DNA from: an uncultured cyanobacterium
GTDB lineage: Bacteria; Cyanobacteriota; Cyanobacteriia; Phormidesmidales; Phormidesmidaceae
Assembly (NCBI GenBank): GCA_938029995.1
Contig: CALHGI010000146.1
Coordinates: 1-6,510, forward strand
Reading direction: 5' to 3'
DNA length: 6,510 nucleotides
The translations under genes were made by a program, and so were the position numbers. Numbering within the stretch: position 1 is the stretch's first letter; each line of letters opens with the position of its first letter. This document shows positions 1 to 5,192 of this stretch, piece after piece. The notes under the pieces were generated by a model. The model was given only the letters and a program-made list of their open reading frames with translations. It was not told the DNA's origin and made no database searches.

Positions 1-1718
1 GAGATAGTAGGCGCAACCGACAGAGACACAAAACCATTATCATCAATGCGATCGATATTAACGGCTAAGGTCAGGCCCACATCAACCAAACTCACTTCCC
101 TTTCATTCGTGACGATACCACTATCACTAATGACAGCGTTAGTCGTACTTTCGTTAATGACCTCTGCTACAAGGTTAACCGAAGCATCCTGCCCTTCTTG
201 AACAATCAATGTGGGATCAGTAATAATTTTTGAATTGCCGTTGTCAATCGTTGCATTCAGCGCAGTAATAAAGTTCCGGCCAATGTTTAGGGGATTAGCA
301 TTATTAAATACCAAATCCAAAATACCCTCATTTTGACGTGTGAAAACATCATCCACACCAAAGGAGAAACTAGTATTGAATCGCTCTATTGCTGACAGAT
401 TAACGTCAACCACCCGAAGGTTAATGGCGACCTGACGTCGACGCAGGTCTAACTGGACGAGCTGCGTGGTGGCAATTTCAACCTGGCGGGGCGTCCCTAC
501 CAACGTTACGGAACTCGTCCGAGCATCACCAATCACCTGTAGTCCTCGCAACAGAGGGGGGGAGTCTTGATAGTCAGCTCGCAGAATGTCAACGCTTGTT
601 TCTAGCTCAGTTCTTTCAACTTGCTCTACTTCTTCACCCACATCAATAGTTGACTCAACCACCTGAATTTCTTGTTCATCGGCAAAGGCACTCTCAGCAC
701 CCATAAACACCAAGAAATTAACGGCAGTAGCAACGTCTACCTGATTGAGACGAACACTGCGCACAGTCAAATTTCGAGCCGCTTGGGGCAACCGAGGGCC
801 CACAAAAATAGTCCGACCGACGCGATTGGCCTCCAACCCAGAAATCTGCAGAACGTAGTTAAATACGTTTTGCACAGGCTCATCTTCAATGTCTAGGGTC
901 ACCTTGGTATCAGCCGCGGCTGCACCTTCTCCACCGCCTGTTTCGGTAAAGGCAAGGTTAAGTCCCGCGGCACGCGCCAATAAAGATAGGGCTTCACGGG
1001 CCGTTGCATCCCTCAGCACCAAACGGGGGACCCGCTCAGCTGTGCCCAGATCAATCACATCTAGGCTCGCATTAATTTCAGAGACCGCAATGTCTCCCAC
1101 CGGAGGGGGAACAGCCTGGGGCAAAAATGGAGGCGCACCATTTAATGTTGGAGCTGTGATCGGAGTTCCGTCAATAATCACCTCAGGATTGGGAACGAGA
1201 ACATCAGGAGTGTCTGTTTCTACTTGGGCCAGATGGGTGGGCAATAAAGACCTATCCGTCACCGTTTCAATGGCTTCAGGTAGATCACTGGGTTGTGGCG
1301 TAGCGTTAGGTCGGGTGTCGAGGCTCACTAGAAGCCCCTGCCCATTAACCTTTTCCAAATTAGCAACGGGTGCTTGCTCAGTTCCCTGAATCGTGAGTCG
1401 CACCGTATTTTCATCCAAGGTTTCCAGATGAATTGACTTGATGGTGGAATCGGGGTTTTGCTTGCTGTAGCCCTTGTTGTTAGCTAGGGCTAGCTGAGCA
1501 TTGGTAATGTCCGCCTGCAGAACATTATCTCGACTGACGGCAAAGATTTGAGGAGTGTCGCCCCCCTTGGTAGAAAGCCTCAGCTCCATGCCTGTTTTCG
1601 TTGTGTTGAGTTCAACGTTTTGGATGGCAGTAGCAGCAGCTTCCGCAGATTGAGCCGTGAGGACGCTCAAAGCTCCACCAGCAGCGATTAAACTTCCAAG
1701 TTTGAAAAAGCGTTTCAC
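1..1718 (-). CDS. pilQ: PilQ, type IV pilus outer-membrane secretin (3' end cut by window edge)
   Basis: PilQ forms the gated ring in the outer membrane through which the pilus passes. The frame is open for 572 codons from a GTG at 1718 to the left window edge, so the end of the secretin barrel is missing. The start is supported by AAGGAG six bases upstream and by a signal peptide that begins right after it: MKRFF, a hydrophobic stretch to about residue 22, and an AEA cleavage site near residue 27. Domains in order: AMIN (about 32-136), which in this family binds peptidoglycan; a Pro-rich linker (137-208); a secretin short N-terminal domain (about 228-308, with LRDATAREALSLLARAAGLN); an N1-type ring domain (about 315-425) carrying an acidic insert at 342-376; and the secretin core from about 428 (ITDPTLIVQEGQDASVNLVAEV region at 499-520, VGLTLAVNIDRIDDNGFVSL at 547-566). 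The N-terminal AMIN domain is typical of cyanobacterial PilQ. The gene is last in the visible operon. The 102-bp gap to pilO shows no clear terminator, only a 10-bp palindrome (1735-1744). Confidence 0.95.
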   Translation of the reverse strand, partial: MKRFFKLGSLIAAGGALSVLTAQSAEAAATAIQNVELNTTKTGMELRLSTKGGDTPQIFAVSRDNVLQADITNAQLALANNKGYSKQNPDSTIKSIHLETLDENTVRLTIQGTEQAPVANLEKVNGQGLLVSLDTRPNATPQPSDLPEAIETVTDRSLLPTHLAQVETDTPDVLVPNPEVIIDGTPITAPTLNGAPPFLPQAVPPPVGDIAVSEINASLDVIDLGTAERVPRLVLRDATAREALSLLARAAGLNLAFTETGGGEGAAAADTKVTLDIEDEPVQNVFNYVLQISGLEANRVGRTIFVGPRLPQAARNLTVRSVRLNQVDVATAVNFLVFMGAESAFADEQEIQVVESTIDVGEEVEQVERTELETSVDILRADYQDSPPLLRGLQVIGDARTSSVTLVGTPRQVEIATTQLVQLDLRRRQVAINLRVVDVNLSAIERFNTSFSFGVDDVFTRQNEGILDLVFNNANPLNIGRNFITALNATIDNGNSKIITDPTLIVQEGQDASVNLVAEVINESTTNAVISDSGIVTNEREVSLVDVGLTLAVNIDRIDDNGFVSLSVAPTI

Positions 1719-1724
1719 AGTTCA

Positions 1725-1730
1725 CTCCTT
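1725..1730 (-). promoter_or_regulatory. Shine-Dalgarno site of pilQ
   Basis: On the minus strand AAGGAG lies six bases before the GTG at 1718. It fixes the start of pilQ at this GTG, and the signal peptide begins immediately afterwards. The perfect palindrome TCTAATTAGA (1735-1744) lies just upstream and could partly structure the leader; that is inference. Confidence 0.75.
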
Positions 1731-1820
1731 AAATTCTAATTAGAGTACGTCGATGTCTAGGAATTGAAATCTTGAGGGCTTAAACAGTGAGAATAGAATC
1801 CGATCAGCTACACACTACTG

Positions 1821-2633
1821 CTATTCTTCGACGACTTCACCTTCCGGTGGAGGCGGTGGTGCAATCTCGGGAGGAACCGAAGGATCACCTGTTGGAATGA
1901 GGGCATCCAATTGAAACGTAGAGTTTATCCGTTGTTTAGGCTGTCCTACCACTTGGCCCTGGCTGTTGAGAACAGTTTCCGTAACGGTTTCAGATGATGA
2001 CAAGGCAAAATCTCGAATCAACAACAGGGGTTCCAGTCGTTCGACATTACTTAAAACTGACTGGGTCTGGGCAAAGTCTCCAGAGAACTCAACGTTGTAG
2101 GTCTGACGTTTTAGTTTGTCATTTACTTCTTCGCCAAGGCTGCCATCTTGGACTATGGCCTCTCCGCTAGGGTTAAACTTTTTCAGTTGGGCTTCAACAA
2201 TAATGGGGGGAATACCACGGGCTGAGATCTGATTGCGGGCAGCACCGATGGACGCATTGCTATTTTTGATGCGCTGGTTAATGTCGAGCAGCAGCGTATC
2301 CATGGAGGACTCATCTGAAAATAGAGAATAGACATTGCTTCGCTGTACTAGGGCGGCATCCCGCGCCTCTTCAAGTTTGGCAATTTCCTCTAACCGTTCA
2401 GCTTGAGTCGCCAGCTGATTTTCCTTCTCCGCAATGTCGGCCCTGAGCGCTTGATTACTGAGACGAACAGGTTGCACAAATCGCTGAAATAGGAAGATGG
2501 CTAAACCAATACCGGCCAGTGCTGCCAAAATGCCCAAAACCTTGGGGGTTAACTCAATGCCAAAGATAACAGGGTTTAACGGCTCATCATACAGGTCATC
2601 TTCGGCTGGGATAAAGTCTCCACTTAATGTCAT
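1821..2633 (-). CDS. pilO: PilO, type IV pilus inner-membrane alignment protein
   Basis: PilO pairs with PilN in the inner membrane and periplasm and links the pilus motor to the secretin. The 270-residue protein has a short acidic cytoplasmic tail (1-30), one membrane segment at about 31-50 (VLGILAALAGIGLAIFLF), a coiled coil at about 57-100 rich in Glu, Ala and Leu, and a C-terminal ferredoxin-like fold (about 177-247, with QTYNVEFSGDFAQTQSVLSN). This is the standard PilO layout. It ends in a disordered Pro/Glu tail (250-270, including a run of seven prolines at 259-263 broken only by the local spacing of the tail). There is no cysteine. The ATG shares its A with the TAA stop of pilN, so translation is probably coupled; AGGAG lies ten bases upstream inside the pilN coding end. 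PilP, which partners PilO in proteobacteria, is not encoded downstream; the next gene is pilQ. The family call rests on architecture and operon position more than on sequence signature, because PilO diverges fast. Confidence 0.9.
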   Translation of the reverse strand: MTLSGDFIPAEDDLYDEPLNPVIFGIELTPKVLGILAALAGIGLAIFLFQRFVQPVRLSNQALRADIAEKENQLATQAERLEEIAKLEEARDAALVQRSNVYSLFSDESSMDTLLLDINQRIKNSNASIGAARNQISARGIPPIIVEAQLKKFNPSGEAIVQDGSLGEEVNDKLKRQTYNVEFSGDFAQTQSVLSNVERLEPLLLIRDFALSSSETVTETVLNSQGQVVGQPKQRINSTFQLDALIPTGDPSVPPEIAPPPPPEGEVVEE

Positions 2634-3415
2634 TATTCGAGCACTCCTGTTTCTAAAAGGGCTTTTAACCTAGAGGACAGACCAACAGATGCTTGTTGAT
2701 TTTCAAGTTCAGCCAACAATCGTTCAAACTGTTCGATAGAGACACTTTTGACATTGCCAGCAATGGTGTAGTTCACCAGCTTAATGGGCTCCTCACGTTG
2801 AGCTTCCCCTGGACAACGGCCCAAAACTTCACTTCCCAACGAAGATGTATTGAGCTTGACGGTCTCACTCTCTAGGAAAGGAGAATTTTTCAAAGTCAGA
2901 ACAAAGTCATTGATATCGTCAAAAGAACAGGCCGTCCCGTCAATGCTGATACCGCCTGCTTCAGGAGCAACTGGCTCACCACCCGGAGTCTCGGGTATGG
3001 ATTCTCCAGCGGTTTGGCTAACTTTTGATAGCTGGGCTCGGGTGGGAATCCGGTTTTGAATATCCTTCACAATGGCCGACCAGGGTCGAATCTTGGTAAA
3101 TACCCCGGCTAAAGCACGGCTTTCTGAGCGCGCTGCGTCTGTTTCTGCTTTGATCCGATCCACCTGAGCTAGTTTTGCCTGGAGCTCAGTCAGCTCCTGA
3201 TCTAACTCAGCTTGACGGGTTTGCAACGTGGATTCTTGATACTTGAGCAGACCGAAGAACCCTCCCACACCGGCTAATGCTGCCACCAAAACGCCAAGAC
3301 CGATGGCGATGGGGGTGCGATCGTTAGAGGGCTGACGCACCACTGACGATGATTGCGTCGCTAAAACAGGACGGTCTTCACGATCATTGAGAAAATTGAT
3401 ATCAATGCTGTACAT
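2633..3415 (-). CDS. pilN: PilN, type IV pilus inner-membrane protein that binds PilM
   Basis: PilN anchors cytoplasmic PilM to the membrane and dimerises with PilO in the periplasm. In this 260-residue protein the N-terminal tail carries SIDINFLNDRED (3-14), the counterpart of the INLLP motif through which PilN of other bacteria binds the PilM groove. A single membrane segment follows at about 35-57, then a coiled coil (about 60-103), then a periplasmic ferredoxin-like domain (about 108-132 and 156-240). A Pro/Gly/Glu-rich insert occupies about 135-156. Two cysteines only (163 and 201), both predicted periplasmic, could form a disulfide. The start at 3415 is three bases after the pilM stop, and GGAGG inside the last pilM codons lies eight bases upstream. 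The stop overlaps the pilO start by one base. The gene is therefore tightly coupled with both neighbours. Confidence 0.92.
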   Translation of the reverse strand: MYSIDINFLNDREDRPVLATQSSSVVRQPSNDRTPIAIGLGVLVAALAGVGGFFGLLKYQESTLQTRQAELDQELTELQAKLAQVDRIKAETDAARSESRALAGVFTKIRPWSAIVKDIQNRIPTRAQLSKVSQTAGESIPETPGGEPVAPEAGGISIDGTACSFDDINDFVLTLKNSPFLESETVKLNTSSLGSEVLGRCPGEAQREEPIKLVNYTIAGNVKSVSIEQFERLLAELENQQASVGLSSRLKALLETGVLE

Positions 3416-3418
3416 GTC

Positions 3419-4522
3419 CTAAACCTCCCTCAGGCCCAAACCAAGAACTGTTGCCAACCCAGGACGTTGGGCTTCAGAAATTTCGTCGCCCACCTCTAGA
3501 GACAGCGACTCAATCGGATCGATCGGGCTCGCCGGCAAGCTTAAGCGCTGGGCAAAGAACTCATCGAGCTGGCCAATCGCGCTACCGGGTCCTGCCAGCA
3601 AAAGCTGAGCAACTTCCATGTCTTCCCCCTGGTTTAAGTAAAAGTCAATGGAGCGTCGCAGTTCATCGGATAGTTCCCCCAACACCCTGAGCATGGCCGC
3701 CGTACCTGGATTGGTACCGCCAGACATTTGGGGAGCCCCCATACTATCCATGGGTGTGGCCGGAACAGTCATCCCCTGAAGCAATTCTGTATTACGGGTG
3801 GGGGGTAAATTCATAGCACGACTGAGGGCGCTTTGAATTTGAAAAGTACCGATGGGTACCGTCCGTGAAAAGTGCGGTATCCCATCGACAACAATAGATA
3901 TTTCTGTACTTTCAAACTGAATATCGACAATAGCTGCCGCTTCCTGGGGCGTAAACTGTCGCAGTTGCTCACGAATGGTTCGAATAAGGGCAAAGCTGCT
4001 GGTTTCGACCACATCGAGATTGAGTCCGGCCTGCTGAAATGTTTCCATGTAGGCATTGGTCACTTCTTTTTTGACCGCCACCAACAGAACCTGGACTTTT
4101 TCGATGCCATCTTCGTCAACAAAGAACCCCAGTTTCTGATAGTCAACATCTGCTTCTTCGCGGGGAAAAGGCAGATACAAACTAGCTTCCTGGTTAAGCA
4201 CCATCTCCCTCAATTCGTTATCGTCTAGCTCGGCTGGCACCGGAATAACCCTAGTGATGGCCCGGCCAGGAACGGCCGTGGTGGCTCGTTTTACCCTTAA
4301 ATTGCTCTCACTTAAGGCAGAGCGAATGGCCTCAGCCATAGCTGCCGTATCAATAATTTGACCCTCTTCAAAAATGCCCTCTGGGATCTCAGCAGAGGCA
4401 AGCGTTTCTAACTTTAACTTCTGCCCTTGCTTTCGCAGGCGGGCTATATTGACCCGCTCGGGCGTGAGTTCAACACCAACGCCTGGGGCTTTTCTTGAAA
4501 ATAGCGACTTTAAACTATTCAC
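3419..4522 (-). CDS. pilM: PilM, actin-like ATPase-fold protein of the type IV pilus
   Basis: PilM is the cytoplasmic ring protein of the type IV pilus; it holds the PilN tail and couples the pilus ATPases to the membrane complex. The 367-residue length fits the family. Visible landmarks are the first phosphate-loop region GVGVELTPERVNIARL (14-29), the family stretch MVLNQEASLYLPFP (107-120), KVQVLLVAVKKEVTNAYMET (142-161), the second phosphate region AAIVDIQFESTEISIVVDG (196-214), and the adenosine region QLLLAGPGSAIGQLDEFF (306-323). The phosphate motifs are degenerate: the usual small Gly/Ser residues are replaced (GVELTPERV; DIQFEST). A Met/Pro/Gly-rich loop is inserted at about 250-274. 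The start must be the GTG at 4522: an in-frame TGA lies 15 bases upstream and no other start codon is near. Its ribosome site is weak, unlike those of pilN, pilO and pilQ. It is the first gene of the operon. Confidence 0.95.
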   Translation of the reverse strand: MNSLKSLFSRKAPGVGVELTPERVNIARLRKQGQKLKLETLASAEIPEGIFEEGQIIDTAAMAEAIRSALSESNLRVKRATTAVPGRAITRVIPVPAELDDNELREMVLNQEASLYLPFPREEADVDYQKLGFFVDEDGIEKVQVLLVAVKKEVTNAYMETFQQAGLNLDVVETSSFALIRTIREQLRQFTPQEAAAIVDIQFESTEISIVVDGIPHFSRTVPIGTFQIQSALSRAMNLPPTRNTELLQGMTVPATPMDSMGAPQMSGGTNPGTAAMLRVLGELSDELRRSIDFYLNQGEDMEVAQLLLAGPGSAIGQLDEFFAQRLSLPASPIDPIESLSLEVGDEISEAQRPGLATVLGLGLREV

Positions 4523-4551
4523 AGCGTTATCCGGTCACAAAGTTATCCGGT
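4520..4551 (-). repeat. 16-bp tandem duplication that includes the pilM start codon
   Basis: On the plus strand CACAGCGTTATCCGGT (4520-4535) is followed directly by CACAAAGTTATCCGGT (4536-4551); 14 of 16 bases match. Read on the minus strand, each copy ends in GTG. The inner GTG (4522-4520) is the pilM start codon. The outer GTG (4538-4536) is out of frame with pilM and is followed by ACC, GGA and a TAA stop, so it could start only a three-residue peptide. The copies could be a protein-binding site, a minimal upstream ORF, or a chance duplication; the sequence alone does not decide. Confidence 0.85.
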
Positions 4552-4560
4552 TATGGAAGG

Positions 4561-4754
4561 CAATTTGAGTTAGGCAAAAGCCGAACAATTTGAGTTAAGC
4601 AGACGCCGAACGATTTCGGGTAGGCCGATATCCAGCAATTAGGCTAGAGCCTAATAATTTGGGTCAGGCAGAAACCGAATAATTTCGGTTAGACAGAAGC
4701 CTAACAATTTCGTTTGGGCAAAAGCCCAAACGTTTCAGTCTGGGAAAGACTAAA
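4561..4754. repeat. Tandem array of about eight ~25-bp hairpin units in the pilM leader
   Basis: Units begin at 4561, 4586, 4611, 4636, 4655, 4680, 4705 and 4731. Most start with YAATTT and end with a CCgAA or CCtAA type motif; six are 25-26 bp, the fourth is 19 bp and the last is 24 bp. Each unit tends to fold on itself around a four-base loop. The best are unit 7 (CGTTTGGGC, loop AAAA, GCCCAAACG, nine perfect pairs), unit 4 (ATTAGGC, loop TAGA, GCCTAAT, seven pairs), unit 6 (GTTAGAC/GCCTAAC, one mismatch) and unit 1 (GTTAGGC/GCCGAAC, one mismatch). Unit 8 pairs AGTCT with AGACT. Units 3 and 5 are weak. Different stem sequences that still pair suggest the structure matters. If pilM is transcribed from upstream of 4760, the array lies in its 5' leader. 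Confidence 0.85.
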
Positions 4755-4771
4755 GGTTTAGGTCTTTTTTT
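4746..4771 (+). terminator. Terminator-like hairpin reading rightward
   Basis: AAGACTAA (4746-4753) pairs with TTAGGTCTT (4758-4766) with one bulged G and an AGGT loop, followed by a run of T to 4771. It has the form of a rho-independent terminator for a plus-strand transcript, at the right end of the hairpin array. No rightward gene precedes it, so it would end an antisense or leader-derived RNA, or may be only the last structural unit of the array. Its left arm is shared with unit 8, so the two hairpins exclude each other. Confidence 0.4.
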
Positions 4772-4785
4772 GCTAACGCATCGTA

Positions 4786-4796
4786 CACAATTTGTG
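4786..4796. promoter_or_regulatory. Perfect 11-bp inverted repeat, possible operator
   Basis: CACAATTTGTG is symmetric around its central T (five pairs plus one centre base). It lies between the possible leftward promoter and the hairpin array. It could be a regulator site, but half-sites this short occur by chance in AT-rich DNA and I cannot assign it to a known regulator. Confidence 0.2.
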
Positions 4797-4821
4797 CGGA
4801 AATGGCTAGCAATGGCCAAAG

Positions 4822-4841
4822 AATATACAGGTTGGTGTCAA
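4822..4841 (-). promoter_or_regulatory. Possible leftward promoter for pilMNOQ
   Basis: On the minus strand there is a good -10-like TATATT (4827-4822). A perfect TTGACA lies upstream (4841-4836) but only eight bases away, too close for a normal -35/-10 pair, so any promoter here would be of the -10-plus-activator type. A start near 4815 would give a leader of about 290 bases that contains the whole hairpin array. This is a weak prediction. Confidence 0.25.
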
Positions 4842-4869
4842 TACTGCCCTAAAAAGCTCCTAAAACATA

Positions 4870-4932
4870 CATTTTTTAATTTGAGTTTTTTTCAACCTTA
4901 CAAAAGCAGAAAAAATCAGCTGTAAAAAAATG
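4870..4932. repeat. A/T-rich imperfect inverted repeat
   Basis: The left arm (4870-4892) begins CATTTTTT and ends in seven T; the right arm (4910-4932) begins with six A and ends AAAAAAATG. The outer eight bases and the inner six bases pair, while the middle of the arms does not; the spacer is 17 bp. Four A/T tracts in this span could also bend the DNA. It overlaps the T run of the leftward terminator-like hairpin. Confidence 0.4.
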
Positions 4933-4968
4933 CCTCCGTAACTGAAAGTTTTAGCTTAGGGAGCATTT
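4924..4968 (-). terminator. Terminator-like hairpin reading leftward, upstream of pilM
   Basis: On the minus strand AAATGCTCC (4968-4960) pairs with GGAGGCATTT (4937-4928) as nine pairs with one bulged base, and the T run continues to 4924. The 22-base loop contains a small AACT/AGTT hairpin. This fits an intrinsic terminator for leftward transcripts. It could end a small RNA or antisense transcript from the purT side, or act as an attenuator for pilM if transcription starts further right. An alternative pairing, TAGGG (4976-4972) with CCCTA (4961-4957), would use part of the terminator's first arm. Confidence 0.5.
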
Positions 4969-5122
4969 AGGCCCTATTTAACACCTTTTATTGCAAATTG
5001 TTAATTGCCTTGAAAGGTTTAGTTCAGATCTTGAGTTTTAACATCAGCGTTTAATTTTTAGTTACCCTCACCGGCGAAAGAGTGTTCAATCCGAAAAGGG
5101 ATCTAATTGATTTTTTACGAGC

Positions 5123-5129
5123 GATAATA
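5123..5129. promoter_or_regulatory. Symmetric -10-like box, possible purT promoter
   Basis: GATAAT (5123-5128, plus strand) resembles a -10 box and would give a purT leader of about 58 bases. Read on the minus strand the same bases give TATTAT (5129-5124), a five-of-six match to the -10 consensus. Neither strand has a good -35 at normal spacing; the plus-strand TTGATT at 5107-5112 is only ten bases away. It is a candidate for a bidirectional start site and is unproven. Confidence 0.25.
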
Positions 5130-5192
5130 CACGCTATTGGCTAAATTGATCACACGATTTCTAAAAAAAAGTTGGATTTTTATTAAATAACC

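Larger units (their letters stand above)
4523..5192. other. 670-bp divergent intergenic region between pilM and purT
   Basis: No plausible protein gene or tRNA is visible on either strand. The region is much richer in A and T than the flanking genes. From left to right it holds the upstream copy of the 16-bp duplication, a tandem array of about eight ~25-bp hairpin units (4561-4754), a rightward terminator-like hairpin (4746-4771), an 11-bp perfect inverted repeat (4786-4796), a possible leftward promoter (about 4822-4841), an A/T-rich inverted repeat (4870-4932), a leftward terminator-like hairpin (4924-4968), about 150 bp in which I see nothing I can name (4977-5122), and a symmetric -10-like box (5123-5129) before purT. 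It must hold the promoters of both the pil operon and purT. Confidence 0.85.

Noticed and set aside
672..896. 74-codon plus-strand ORF opposite pilQ
   Set aside because: Antisense shadow of pilQ with no family features.
889..1389. 166-codon plus-strand ORF opposite pilQ
   Set aside because: It lies fully antisense to the well-supported pilQ frame, has a low-complexity Ser/Ala/Arg-rich product and no recognisable domain.
1719..1820. Terminator or separate promoter between pilO and pilQ
   Set aside because: No stable stem followed by a T run and no convincing -35/-10 pair; only a 10-bp palindrome near the pilQ ribosome site.
3872..4228. 118-codon plus-strand ORF opposite pilM
   Set aside because: Antisense to conserved pilM sequence; the product resembles no known protein.
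4561..4754. CRISPR array
   Set aside because: Units are contiguous ~25-bp degenerate repeats with no unique spacers of constant length, and no cas genes are nearby.
4836..4841. Perfect minus-strand TTGACA as a standard -35 box
   Set aside because: At 16-18 bases downstream there is no -10-like sequence, and the nearest good -10 is only eight bases away.
4977..5122. Riboswitch or known small RNA ahead of purT or pilM
   Set aside because: I looked for familiar cyanobacterial RNA motifs and found none that I could match with confidence.
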